A DNA stretch of 64,000 bases from Nelumbo lutea (GCA_022828595.1 JAKGHH010000003.1:97611583-97675582), one strand, 5' to 3'; counted from the stretch's first letter, positions 1-10,209 are shown. Made by a program: numbers and translations. The notes: generated by a model not told the origin, from the letters alone.

Positions 1-33
1 AAAAGCACTTGAATAACCCAGACTTGTTGAGAA

Positions 34-35
<2 letters not shown>

Positions 36-67
<32 letters not shown>
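36..67. repeat. (GA)n microsatellite
   Basis: An almost perfect run of about 15 GA dinucleotides. It lies in the presumed intron and has no coding role. Confidence 0.9.
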
Positions 68-70
<3 letters not shown>

Positions 71-115
71 GGGAAATGACATTCGGATCAATTTATTCAT
101 ATGAAAAATACTTGA

Positions 116-227
116 GGCTCAGTTTGGAAAGAGTACAAATACAAATATGTACAGTACAAATACATACAGAATACGAGGTTTTGCACTCTCCATAAGTACA
201 TATTTGTATTTTTACTCTAACTGAGAC
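116..227. mobile_element. Tourist-like MITE, family 1 copy
   Basis: A 112-bp palindromic element. Its left end reads GGCTCAGTTTGGAAAGAGTA and its right end is the degenerate complement. Flanking trinucleotides are TGA (left) and TAA (right), in line with a decayed TWA target duplication of PIF/Harbinger MITEs. Related copies lie at 3417-3517 and about 21962-22103. It has no coding capacity. Confidence 0.7.
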
Positions 228-961
228 TAAATAACCCATATTTACGAACAAATATCTCTGATATCTTCATTTCTACTAAAAAAATAAAAAAAAAGAACTA
301 CATAAAGATTAGCCCAAAGGATATTCACCAGCAACAACTCCAGTACAGGAAAACAGGATCGGCTATTGGATATAAAGCAGAGGATGTTCCAAACTGTTGA
401 ACCTAGCTACATCAACATGTACAACATCCATTGTCTACTCGATAGACTATCCAGGCTTCTTAAGATGTCTTATACAGCATTATCACAAATTTGCAGTTCA
501 CATCACCAGTAAATCAGAAGAAGAAAACATGATCCGAAGTAATAGTAGCTACTGACCCTCTAATTCTCGTTCGATTTCTTCTCCCATGAATTTACCTTGA
601 ATACCAAAAATAGATAACAAAAATGGGAAATTCCGGTTAGGTAGGCAATAGGTTTTCTGGATGGAAAACCGGTTCAGATATTCCTGTATCAACCCAAACA
701 GACTTGACCGAATAACGAATAACAGTGAATAAAATGATAGAAGAAATATTAACAGAAGACAGAACCCTTTGTACCAGCGGGAAGCAACAATACTGGGAAA
801 GGGCAAATGAAAACGATAAGATCAGGAACCGAACACTTATGGGGGGACTATTTCTAGTTTTTAATAGTATACGCATATGGTAATTACAAGAAATTTAGGG
901 ATAAGTATGAGAAAATCTGATTTATCAGAAGAAGATTGAAGGGAGAAGTAGATGAGATTAC

Positions 962-1030
962 CACTTGAAGCTTATCAGAAACGAGAGATTGGATTTCGTC
1001 CAGAACACCCATATTTACGACGTCCACCAT
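962..1030 (-). CDS. POLD3: First coding exon, DNA polymerase delta subunit 3 (POLD3)-like
   Basis: The minus-strand ATG at 1030-1028 opens 23 codons ending in DEIQSLVSDKLQV, followed by a phase-0 GT donor (gtaatc) at 961. Eukaryotic POLD3 proteins begin with a short acidic helix of this kind that leads into a VSYKWLS-type motif. Here that motif would start in exon 2, outside the window. POLD3 is the third subunit of replicative DNA polymerase delta; it binds PCNA and acts in the nucleus. An in-frame upstream ATG at 1087 is less likely, because the segment after it has no similarity to the family and a TATA box sits about 125 bp upstream of the chosen ATG. The assignment rests on 23 residues plus gene-like context. 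A different gene with a similar N-terminus cannot be excluded. Confidence 0.5.
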
Positions 1031-1155
1031 TTTTCCGGCTACGAAGTTGCCGGATATTCCCCGGAAAGCGACAAACCTAGGAAACAATCGCCCGGGAAAA
1101 GAAGTTCTCGCCCCGCTTCAGGGTTCTCTTTTCCCGCCTTTCTCTGCGTTTCAGC

Positions 1156-1163
1156 TATTTATA
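1156..1163 (-). promoter_or_regulatory. TATA box upstream of POLD3-like exon
   Basis: The minus-strand sequence TATAAATA lies 126-133 bp upstream of the ATG at 1030. The stretch between them is relatively GC-rich, as expected for a 5' UTR. Spacing and sequence fit a plant core promoter. Confidence 0.5.
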
Positions 1164-1169
1164 CGGGTC

Positions 1170-1964
1170 GGTTCAAAAACATGTGCTGATTGTGCCACGT
1201 GCAGAAAAACAGAAATCCGATTCAGTCCTCCCAAGGCGTGTTCACTCCGTACTCATCACTTATAATCGTTTATTAGGAGTATCTGCATGTTTTCATTTAT
1301 GGAGAGATATTCTTAATACACAGCTACAAGTGGCTGTGAAAACGGTGTGAGCACGGTTTTATGAATACTGAATCCGATGATATTCGGGGAATCATGATTT
1401 GAATCCGACCGTTTAAATATATAAAGTGAAAGTTAGATTTGTTTGAGATTATTGTGTGTGTTGTTTTTATCGGGTAGAAAATAGAAATACATCTTACGCC
1501 ACAAATCTAGAACATTTTGTGTGGGAGCCACCTTAGACTACGCAATGATTCGGATTCGTATGATGCATTATCTGCAGTAAAACGTCTCCATTAAAAGTCA
1601 CAAAATCTGGAGTCCGCGTTCAGTCCATCCGGACACGTGAATCCATCAATTACAATCGACGACGTGTCTGGAGTCAACATTCTTAACGAGCCTTTGACAG
1701 TTAACTTCGAATAGCCGGTTCAATCAAATACAAAAAGACCAAAACTAAATAAGAAACGCCAGTTCGAATCCTCCCTCCCATTTTGCATTTTATTGCTTTT
1801 CCTCCACTGAACCCTACTCATACATTGGGTGATACGTTCTCTGGCCTCTTCTTCTTCTTCTTCTTACAAAGGGGCTTTCTGTGTTTCCTCTTTTCAACAG
1901 AATAATTCATCTCAATTTTTCAAGTTCTTGTATCCTTTACTTTCTCTAAAATTAATAATTTTTA
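1170..1964. other. Intergenic, no gene seen
   Basis: No convincing reading frame. Around 1290-1360 there is a degenerate fragment of the repeat family with a GGAGAGAT...GTGGCTGTG pattern, seen in better copies near 20.2, 27.3 and 30.9 kb. A CTT-rich tract lies at about 1848-1866. The left part probably holds distal promoter sequence of the POLD3-like gene. Confidence 0.5.
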
Positions 1965-2372
1965 AGGTAAATTTCTTAAATTACTTTTATGGTTTAATTA
2001 TTTGATTAAGTATATTTTTATTGTCTGAAAATTGACTAACACTATTCATACTGTTTTTAACAATTGACTAACTCTACCCCTGTTGTTAGCATCCTCCGTC
2101 AAAATCCATACACATGTGATGTATATATTTTTTAAAATCCAATATTACCCTCATCCCTCTTCAACCTTCTCTTCTTTGACAGCCACAGCAGTGTAGCAAC
2201 AGCGACATCAGCACCGGTTCAACACCGGAAAAGAAAAATAAAAACAAAGTAAGGTTGTTTGGTGTGTTAATCACCTGCGTCGAGGCCTCTCTCCTGTAAT
2301 CGATACATCAACCGATGTTTAAACCCTTCGGATAGCCTTGTTCCAAGAACTCGGCATACAAGTTCCACTTCC

Positions 2373-2795
2373 TTATTGATCATTTCTCATAACCTGGATG
2401 ACTTCGTCCAACGAATCACACCCTAGCAGGACTGTGCTCTTCACATCCTCATGCACATGTTCCTCTTCTTCTTCGTTTAGCCTAAACATTACTTCTAAGC
2501 AAAAAATGAAAGGTTGTTGTCCGGAAAGAGAAGTTTCGAAAGAAGTTAAAAAATTCGGACGATATCTTTTTGACAACTATCGCTGAAAGAGCCAAGCGGA
2601 TGCTGTGGAAGAAGTCATTCGCAACTCACTGGAACGAACATTGAAGTGGTGGTTGAGGAAGAGTAATTCCGAGGGATTTACAGAAGGCATGGTTCTTAGG
2701 CGGACATGTATTCTCTGAAGTCTCTGAAGGCTGAAGCCATGATTCTCTCGATTGTACGTCATGACTCTATATTGTTCATTAATTTCTTCCCTCAT
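2373..2795 (-). pseudogene. Captured unidentified coding fragment in MULE 1
   Basis: Two adjacent minus-strand frames (2795-2577 and 2576-2373) could be one former exon series. The second contains an acidic run (NEEEEEHVHEDVK) followed by DSLDEVIQVM. Base composition is richer in G+C than the flanks, as expected of transduplicated gene sequence. I do not recognise the family. No start, splice sites or stop relation could be fixed, so it is described only as a likely captured host fragment. Confidence 0.3.
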
Positions 2796-3416
2796 TTCTA
2801 GAGACAGGCCCTGATTCTTAGCCTAATTACCCGGGGTCCTCCTAAGCTTGACATTTGGCATTGATAACACATTTATATGGAATAGGCATGGCTTTACTGG
2901 CATCAAATTGAAATTATAGAACAGAACCAGATTAAAAGCCAAAAGGATCCAGCGGCAAAAAAATAAAAAACAAAGATGTGTTGTGAGAAGTTTGCGACAT
3001 AGAAAGCTTCAATCTCACTGGTTTGAACATGTTGGTGATGATGGCGTCATGAAAATAAAAATAGAAATTGCTAAACAATACAGAGAAAATCTTCAATGGT
3101 CTGTGTTTTTTCATATTTGAAATTCTTTTTAAGTTTTTTTCCTAAGCTATAGATATACATGTTTCGTTGTTTCGGCATTTGTTATGTTATTTATGGTGGA
3201 ATCTATATCACATACCCTGATAAGCTTTCTTATCAGTGATCAGTCTTAAAATTTTTTCTATTTTATTTTAAAATTTGAAGAAGAATAAAGGGTAAAAGTC
3301 TTTTTTGTCTTTCTGTTAATGGGCACTAACCACAAGGGAAGTATTAGTTCATTGTCAAAAACAATAGGAATAGCGTTAGTCAATTTTGAAACAGTAAGAA
3401 TACACTTAATCAATTA

Positions 3417-3517
3417 GGCTCAGTTTTGAAGGAATACAAATGCAAATATGTAGAGTGCAAACCTTATATTTTGTATGTATTTACAATGTACATATTTGCA
3501 TTTATACTCCTTGAGCC
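3417..3517. mobile_element. Tourist-like MITE, family 1, nested in the MULE 1 TIR
   Basis: A 101-bp palindrome starting GGCTCAGTTTTGAAGG and ending in CTTGAGCC, with a perfect TTA target duplication (3414-3416 and 3518-3520). It splits the right terminal repeat of MULE 1, so it inserted after that element. Confidence 0.85.
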
Positions 3518-3577
3518 TTAACTAAACGATAACGATAGTTTACGAAATTTTACCCTAATTTCTGCTGACATCAAAAC

Positions 3578-3711
3578 GAAATGGATTTCACTAAAAACAA
3601 AATGGATGAAACAAACTCGGACGAAATGGATTTCACTAAAAACAAAGTGAAATCCAAACCTTATATTTTGGATTTCACTAAAAACGAAATGGATGAAACA
3701 AACTCGGACGA
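3578..3711. repeat. Direct repeat, two units of about 45 bp
   Basis: The string TGGATTTCACTAAAAAC, followed by AAATGGATGAAACAAACTCGGACG, occurs at about 3579-3624 and 3667-3711, with a partial third copy between. This is a small local tandem duplication just outside MULE 1. The reading frame across it has no recognisable product. Confidence 0.75.
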
Positions 3712-4575
3712 GTTCCGGGTGAAAAAAATTTGAAAAATCCAATAACAACCTCAAGTCCTCAAAACCCGCCCACTTTGACTAGATCAACCAGTGATTTTAA
3801 TCAGTTAAGCATCAAGGTAAGAGAGGATTCTCAGAACGAAAATAAACAAGAGAAATCCGAGATGATATTCAGATACAGACAAACAGAAAAATCCAAAAGA
3901 AAAATATGCTTAACACATACATGAACAGAAAATTCTAACTGAAAATGTTCACGTAAAACAACCGCAATTGAAATTTCACATTATTAAAAAAGTACAAAAG
4001 AATGAACTACTGAAGTAGTCAGTCAGGCAAGCAAAGCTCCGAAACCTCTAATAAACTGACTCAGTTTCTACGTAAGTAAAACAAATTAGACACCTCACGA
4101 AACCCGAAGCTCCCAGGAACAGGTGAAACGACGAAAAATCTTGAAACTGAGAAAATTCCACAGTTGCTGAAAGAGGAGAAGAAAAACCGGAATCTCCGCC
4201 TCTCCAGTTTCTGCAGCGGCGGGAGCAAGCTCGGAAGCCAAGGAAGGAAGACGAGTCAAGCGAGTGCAAAGCTTTCTTGTCGTCCGTCCATTAATCAAAC
4301 CACCGATTGGTGGAGTTGAAGTAGGAGAGAGAGACCCTGCTGTAGTATTGCTGTGTGGACTATCGTTGCAGCATCAGCCCAAAGAAAGCAAATTTGAGTT
4401 TCAATTTATTTAGTTTGTCTTTTTGTGTCCGATTGAACAGGTTATCCCATGTTAACAGTCAAACGCCGGCTAATGTAATGAATATTGGCCCACACGACCA
4501 TTGTGATTGGTGGGTTCATGTGTCATTGAACCCATTGGTGCACATAACATGATTCACAAATCTGAAACTATGTAA
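3712..4575. other. Gene-poor stretch with one GC-rich minus-strand ORF
   Basis: The minus-strand frame 4298-4095 is GC-rich and begins with a basic segment (RTTRKLCTRLTRLP) that could be an organelle presequence or part of an untranslated leader. It has no recognised homologue and no clear downstream exon. The rest is AT-rich with nothing identifiable. Confidence 0.25.
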
Positions 4576-5384
4576 TCTATATCTATTTCTATATCTATAT
4601 CTATCTATATAAATATATTAAGATGAAATGTGTACTTAATAAAACTTGAGGATTAGGAAAATGGAATCTAACAGTATTTTTTGCCTTTTTCTTGATTGAA
4701 ATTACAAGAATACCACTCTCTAACAACTCTCTCTCTTTTGCCTTTTTTTTCTTTTAAATTACAAAAATACTACTCTCTCTCTCTCTCTCTTTCTTTCTTA
4801 CAAATTATAAGAATGCCATCTCTCTCCTTATAAATTACAAGAATGCCACTCTCTCTCCAATTGAGACAGACCTCATCTTGGCATCTCGGCTATTAGGGGA
4901 CCTGTAACCAAAGATAGTTGAGTTCGAGTCGAGCCAAGCTCGAACTTTTGAGCTCAAGTTCAAGTCTCTAATTCGAATCGAGCTCAAGTTAGACGATACC
5001 TCGACCATTGAGGGAGACCTCGGCTCAACACCTCGGTCACTAAAGGAGATCTTGACTCAGCACCTCGACAACTGAGGGAAACCTCAACTCAACACCTTGT
5101 CAACTAAGGGAGACCTTAGCTCGACACCTCACCTAGTAGGGAAATCTTAGCTTGACACTTTAGCAGTTGAGGAAGACCTCGATTTGTTACCTCGGAAATT
5201 GAGGGAGACCTTGGCTCGACACCTCGACTGCTTAAGAGACCTATAATCAAAGGTAGCCGAACTCAAACTTTCGAGCTTTTGACTCAATTCGAATTCGAGA
5301 TCGATCTCAAGTCTCTAATTTGAATCAAGTTTGAACCTAATAGTTTATGAGCGAGCCCTTGCAACGCAGGGCCCCGTCCGCTAG
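4576..5384 (+). mobile_element. Helitron-like element (non-autonomous)
   Basis: The 5' end is TCTATATC, preceded by A at 4575. The 3' end has a GC-rich hairpin (CCCTTGCAACGCAGGG at about 5356-5371), then CCGTCCGCTAG, followed by T. That is the A|TC...CTAG|T arrangement of Helitrons, with the usual hairpin about 10 bases before the end. The 809-bp interior has no Rep/helicase gene. It holds CT-rich tracts near 4720-4860 and a 32-bp minisatellite. A similar element, about the same length and in the other orientation, lies at 63023-63863. Confidence 0.6.
4997..5252. repeat. 32-bp minisatellite, about 7-8 units
   Basis: The unit is approximately ACCTCGGCAACTGAGGGAGA followed by CCTTGGCTCGAC. It recurs with a 32-bp period and roughly 20-30% divergence between units. 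Related direct repeats (CCTGTAACCAAAGATAG and CCTATAATCAAAGGTAG) bracket the array. It lies inside the Helitron-like element. Confidence 0.8.
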
Positions 5385-5743
5385 TGATTGATTAATCGGA
5401 ATGCTCCCCGATGTGTGGTTGAATATCGTGTAGGGTTGCGATTTTTGCTTTTCTAGACGTCCTGTGTCGATCTTTCATTAGGGGGTGTTTGCTATAATAC
5501 AGGTAAATAACCTTTTCTACTGGTACCAACTATTTTCTATGTAGTTATGTTTGATTTTCAATCCATATCACTACTTTGATAATTAAACTTAAAAGTAAAT
5601 TAGTTTAAACAATGTTGTGTTTGGTACTTTTAGGATTTATGCTTTTAAGGTCCAAAGTAACAAAGAATGCATTTGAGAGGGTTTTAACTTTGATTGAGCT
5701 GCATTGAGGAGAAGTTTTTTGCCAAAGGCATCTTGCAAATTTA

Positions 5744-6678
5744 GGCTCTGTTTGGTTTGTGGGAATAGGGGCTATGTTCGGGAAACAAACCCATTTGTAT
5801 TTCCTTGTGCAAATCAAAGAGATTAACAATCAAATAGCAAGCAACAATATACAGAATCAATTTAACAAACACAATACAAGAAATAACAAAGACACCAAGA
5901 TTTACATAAAAAACCCCTCAATATGAGGGTAAAAACCATGGGACCGAAATCCACAAACTTCCACTATCAATCAAATAGTATGGACAACAAGTTTTACCTA
6001 GTTACAACTAGATGAATACATTAAAAGAGAAACTCTTAATTACCAACAACAACAATCATCATCTAAATAGATGGAATAATCAAATGAGAAAGATCTCACC
6101 AATAAAAAGCAAGAGAGAGAGAGAGATTGTAGGATTTCTTATTTCTTCTACAATCCTTGCATTTTCTTCTTGTCCCTTTCTCAAAACCCTTCTCTACCAA
6201 ACCTTGTTCTTCTTCCAAAAATCCCTTGGAGAGCAAAAGAAAGAGGTAGAGGGTTGAACCAATATTCGTTGGAAGTCAAGAGACGTATTGGCTTGTGAGA
6301 CAAGTCAAATACAAAAACCACTTTTCTCTTTGGTTTTCTTCTTTTTTTTTTTCTTTTACACTCTTGTTTGCCTTTATTTATTTGTGGGTCTCACTCCCAC
6401 CTCATGAGGAGGACAACCCAACAGGCTATTCCAATTCCAACTGTTTGGTTGGATGGAATTAGAATCCCATTTCCATTTTTGTTGGAGTGACATTTCCCCA
6501 TTTGAGGGAATGTCCATTCCCTACCCCTTTCCTTGGAATAAAATCTCATTCCTGCTGATTCTAATTCCCATTCCCATATGAACCAAATAGATTATGAGAA
6601 TGGACTATTTCAGTTCTGATTCCGGAGAATTTCGATTCCAATTCTGATTCCGATTCCAACTACAAACCAAAGAGATAC
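5744..6678. mobile_element. Tourist-like MITE split by a solo LTR
   Basis: Left end GGCTCTGTTTGGTTTGTGGG and right end the complement of GTATCTCTTTGGTTTGTAG, with TTA at 5741-5743 and 6679-6681. Without the LTR at 5775-6423 and one copy of its 5-bp duplication, the MITE is about 275 bp. The interior is built of GGAATGG/ATTCC-type degenerate repeats. Confidence 0.7.
5775..6423 (-). mobile_element. Solo LTR (649 bp) of an LTR retrotransposon
   Basis: Starts TGTTCGGG and ends CCCAACA on the plus strand (TG...CA), with a perfect 5-bp target duplication GGCTA at 5770-5774 and 6424-6428. There is no internal retroelement sequence, so this is a solo LTR, presumably from LTR-LTR recombination. On the minus strand an AAATAAATAAAGG motif near the start and a following T/C-rich stretch suggest transcription in that direction. 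Copia-type by general appearance only. Frames inside, such as 6012-6257, are not genes. Confidence 0.85.
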
Positions 6679-6681
6679 TTA

Positions 6682-7789
6682 AAATTCACTGCATGAATGC
6701 GAGTCCCATTTTGGGATTTGTTCGACAACAATGGCTGAGATGACAGCATGTCTTGAGTTGAAGCGCATAAGCTACATATCTGCATGAGCTACGAGGGTGA
6801 TGATAGGAAGAGACTCAAAGACTACAATCCAAGCACTAAAAGAAACGGGTTCATAGCCTAACAAGTAACTCAAGATAAGTTGTTTTTAAACCATAAACCA
6901 TGAACCAAACATCACCTTAAAAATTTGATGACAGTATTCCATGCAAGTAAAAACTGTGCACCAGCAGCCGCACATTGGGAGCATCTTTCCCACAAAATCT
7001 GACATGTACCTTGTAGGAGGTCCAGGCTCAAAACTTCATGCTTTAAATCAAACAATCTTTCAAATACCAAAAGAAAAGAAAAAGAAAAAAAAAAACTCTC
7101 TTTCTTTCATAAAGCAACATGGATTTGATTAAACCTCAAACCAATATCGAGTCACTACATTTTTTTTCCGAGGCATAAGCCAAATTTCATTTCTCATAGA
7201 TAAATTATAAGCCCATCAACTGGTCCTCATACACATGATACAGCCTGGTAAATCATTAGACCATATTGTAGGGTGAGTTAAAGAGAATGCTAACTTTGCA
7301 AGGGCTATAGATTTGGCCTGAAAAGGCTGAATCAAAGTCCTGCAATTGGCAATTTGATTATGTAGCCCATCTAGTCAGTACATTGAATGATATATTTTCT
7401 AATATTTTGCGCAAGTCGCTTTGTTCTAAGCGAAGTTCAAAATATTGTATATTGGTGTATATTGTATGAAATGTATTAGTTTTTGAACTCACCGCCAGAC
7501 ATCTATTAAAGAGATTTAGGGGGGAGTCTCTATTAACCCCCTATCTTACTTAACCCCGAAACATGAACTAGAAAAAGTTGGAAGAAAAGAACTTTCGTTC
7601 TACTTTTATATATATATATATATATATACCTGGGTCAGAGCCAACTTGAAAAGAGTAGGAGAAGCCTCAGATCTGTGCTCCACAACGTCCCACAGCAAAT
7701 ACCGGCCGTGTATTGGGAATATCTCCCAATGATAGTATCAGAACAGATCTCAACTCAAAGAGCTGCACCTTGATGGTTGATGGGCATGG
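6682..7789. other. Intergenic, repeat debris
   Basis: No gene. A (TA)n run lies at about 7608-7627. Pieces near 6955-6995 and 7665-7735 match the short palindromic repeat with the GGGAATATCTCCC core. An A-rich tract is at 7070-7095. The 99-residue minus-strand frame 7966-7667 spans these repeats and has no domain. Confidence 0.5.
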
Positions 7790-8167
7790 CTTCCCTATCA
7801 TTTGTGCAGAGAAATCGTTTGTCTTCAAAATTGGATTCTTGGAAGTGTCAATGTTGCGGTGTAGTGCACGTTCAGGAAAAAGTATAACAGATAAAAGAAA
7901 ATCCGTTTGAAGATGCTTGTTGGATTGGATCTTGGTTGCACTCAGTGTCGAGATTTCTGTTTTCAAGAAGTCAAATGGGGCCTCTGGTGGTATCTAGATA
8001 GTTTGTGTTTGTTTCTTTTTTCTGTTGTTAGTTATATCTGTTAGTTTGTCTGTGTTGTTCTCTTAGTGTTGAGTTGGTTATCAGTCTGTTATGTGTTGGT
8101 TTGACTAGGCTGTCTGCTGTTATATCCTTGTGTTTCAATTAATGAATTTCTGTTTTACCAAAAAAAG
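7790..8167 (+). mobile_element. Possible LINE 3' end fragment
   Basis: The T/G-rich stretch with repeated TTAGTTTGT and TGTTGTT, ending TTTTACC plus an A run at 8160-8167, resembles the 3' untranslated tail of plant L1 LINEs. No reverse transcriptase sequence is attached. It may be a 5'-truncated insertion. Confidence 0.3.
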
Positions 8168-8475
8168 AAGAGGGAACAAAAGCAGAGATTCCAGTTGATA
8201 GATTCCATGAGCCGATAACTGCCATTTCAGATATAATAAATTGATGCAAATGTAGAAAAAAGGGGAAAACATAGAAAGAGAAATGGTTTCTTGAAATTTC
8301 TTTGCAATTTGGTTAATGCCTATCTTGGAGTCATTTATTTGCTTAGTTATAATAGGATTAATGAGGAGTTACTAGAGTCATTTAGGAGTTTGGGTGTCTC
8401 TGTGAGTTTTCTATAGGTTTGGTTTGGTTTTATAGTAATTAGAGGTTGTTTTGGGTCAACTTGTAGTCGAATTTA

Positions 8476-8601
8476 GGCTTCATTTGGCATTCCTTATTTT
8501 AAGGACTTACCACTTTTTTGCAATTAAATTCAGTGTTCATATGGGCATTTGAACTGCAAAAGGGAGACAAGTCCTTAAAATAAGGAATGCCAAATGCAGC
8601 C
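8476..8601. mobile_element. Tourist-like MITE, family 3
   Basis: A 126-bp element with terminal inverted repeats GGCTTCATTTGGCATTCC / GGAATGCCAAATGCAGCC and TTA target duplication. Duplicated at 8759-8883. A degenerate relative lies at about 59172-59257. Confidence 0.8.
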
Positions 8602-9009
8602 TTAGAGATTGTAAAATGAGATCTGAGTTAAGTCTATAAATAAAAGTAACTTTATTCCAAATTAAGAAGTGTGTTTAGTTTAGTGAAATTTGGCTATAGC
8701 CAAGTTCTCTCTATCTCTCTTCTCTTCTCTTCTCTTCTTTTCTCTCTCTCTCTCTCTCTTCATTTGGCATTCCTTATTTTAAGTACTTATCACTTTTTTT
8801 TGCAATTAAATTAAGTGTTCATATGGGCATTTGAACTGCAAAAAGGAGACAAGTCCTTAAAATAAGGAATGCCAAATGCAGCCTTAGAGCTTGTAAAATG
8901 AGATCTGAGTTAAGTCTATAAACAAAAGTAACTGTATTCCAAATTAAGAAGTGTGTTTAGTTTAGTGAAATTTGGCTATAGCCAAGCTCTCTCTCTCTCT
9001 CTCTCTCTC
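8476..9009. repeat. Tandem duplication (about 285 bp x 2) containing a Tourist-like MITE
   Basis: Unit 1 (8476-8758) and unit 2 (8759-9009) each hold the MITE (CATTTGGCATTCCTTATTTT ... GCCAAATGCAGCC). Each then has a common stretch with GTAAAATGAGATCTGAG and GAAATTTGGCTATAGCCAAG and ends in a (TC)n tract. They differ at only a few positions plus TC-run length. Only unit 1 has an intact left MITE end with TTA on both sides (8473-8475 and 8602-8604), so unit 2 is the duplicate. The TC tracts are the probable crossover sites. Confidence 0.85.
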
Positions 9010-9499
9010 CATTTGTCTCTTTATCTTTAAAAGCACGACGTTTCTTCTTTTTATCTTCTTTTGGGTTGGGAGGATATTACACTGGGTATTCTGTTGGCAT
9101 TTGTACCTGTTCAACTCAAACGTTGGCTATTGAGACTTCAATACTATTTCATTTGGCACATTTCATGTTTGACTCAATAATAGTATGTTTGATTTGATAG
9201 AAAACAAGAATGAATCAGAAAGTTGAGGGAAGCTTCTTAACAAATTTCAATTTATCTCTTATTTTCTTCACACCAAACACAAATTAATAGTATTAATAGG
9301 GGAATTATGCTCATTCAATAATTTCATATGGCTTTGATTTTTTTGTTGTTTAGAACTTCTCGTATAGAGTTATTGAATACCTTCCATGTACCAGAGTGAA
9401 GAAAGGCAAAGTGGCCAACGGACTTAAGTAGTCAAGAAATAGGTAGATAATCTTTAGGTCATGAATTTCATGTTGAGTCACCAGCAATACTAGTTTTTT
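9010..9499. other. Intergenic, no gene seen
   Basis: AT-rich. The 83-residue minus frame 9601-9350 has no recognisable domain and overlaps sequence that also lies downstream of RLK-C. Nothing else is identifiable. Confidence 0.4.
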
Positions 9500-9883
9500 C
9501 CATTTGGTAGATTTCTGCATAGCAAGCAATGCAATGAAGCAAATGACTCCTCTAAGTAACTGCTGGTTTTTCCATTTAGTAGTTTTTTTCATAATGAACA
9601 CAAATCAACATCAAGTAACCATGTTTTGGAGATTACCTAATAACTTTAGAAGTTCAAAGCCAAATAAAGGACTAGCTAAATTGGGTTTACATTCTTATGA
9701 AAACATATAATTCAAAAATATGAAAATTGAGAACCATGATGGACAAACATAATGGTAGAATGAGAAGTTGAAACCTATTAAGAGTCTAAAGTGATCAAAC
9801 CCTCATTAAATCAATGATGACATCTGTCAAAAGACTTGCTGAAGTGTAAAATTTAATAAGAAATGATTGTTTGTGTCAAGCAG
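9500..9883. repeat. Former 3' flank of RLK-A, duplicated downstream of RLK-C
   Basis: Blocks such as AGATTTCTGCATAGCAAGCAA, CATTCTTATGAAAACATAT, AGAGTCTAAAG and ATCAAACCCTCAT occur in the same order at about 31218-31725, just 3' of RLK-C. Both sit on the 3' side of an A-type kinase gene, so they mark the ends of a duplicated genomic block. The homology stops abruptly at 9883, where the copia LTR begins. Confidence 0.8.
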
Positions 9884-10209
9884 TTGAAAATTACACATGC
9901 AATAATTCAACTAATGGAAGAAAAGAAGAAGAAGAAGAAGAAAGAAGTTTCAGTAAGAGGTTGTGGAAGAAGAAGAGGAAGGGAGAGAGAAAAGGAGAAT
10001 TTGAACCTCTCTCTCTAGCCCCCTCACATCACTTTTGTTAATCTTAATTCTAAGAATGAGTACAATTACTTATATGCCCATAATGGGGCGGCCAACACTA
10101 AAGAATTAATCAAAGAAGCAAAATGGGCTCATAAATACCAAACATAACATAAACACTACTTAAAATAAAATAAAGAGCACTAAGGCCCATTCAGCCCATT
10201 CTCATTACA
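9884..10209 (-). repeat. 3' LTR of copia element 1
   Basis: The minus-strand LTR starts TGTAATGAG immediately after the polypurine tract (10210 onward) and ends near the complement of TGAAAATTAC at 9884, giving about 326 bp with TG...CA ends. A GAA-repeat tract lies at about 9920-9945. The partner LTR is missing. Confidence 0.7.

Larger units (their letters stand above)
1..961 (-). other. Intron 1 of the POLD3-like gene (partial)
   Basis: This stretch lies downstream, on the minus strand, of the first coding exon at 962-1030, after a GT donor at 961-960. No acceptor or second exon is recognisable before the window edge, so the rest of the gene is probably to the left. It holds a GA microsatellite and a Tourist-like MITE. 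The short reading frames on both strands look like chance frames. The intron assignment depends on the exon call. Confidence 0.4.
1965..3556. mobile_element. Mutator-like element 1 (non-autonomous, possible Pack-MULE)
   Basis: The ends form a long terminal inverted repeat. The left end (1965 to about 2100) starts AGGTAAATTTCTTAAA and carries TTGATTAAGT and AAATTGACTAAC blocks. The right end (about 3290-3556) is its complement, interrupted by a 101-bp MITE at 3417-3517. The same repeat bounds the element at 52578-55004. Flanking 9-mers match only weakly, so the target duplication has decayed. The interior encodes no transposase but holds minus-strand coding-like sequence at 2373-2795. Mobility would have depended on a MuDR-type transposase elsewhere. 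Confidence 0.7.

Noticed and set aside
4095..4298. GC-rich minus ORF as a mitochondrial-targeted protein
   Set aside because: Only the basic N-terminus suggests it. There is no conserved domain, exon partner or promoter, so it is left as a note in the stretch description.
4997..5252. Regularly spaced repeats that could be mistaken for a CRISPR array
   Set aside because: The 32-bp units are contiguous with no unique spacers, and the host is a plant. It is a minisatellite.
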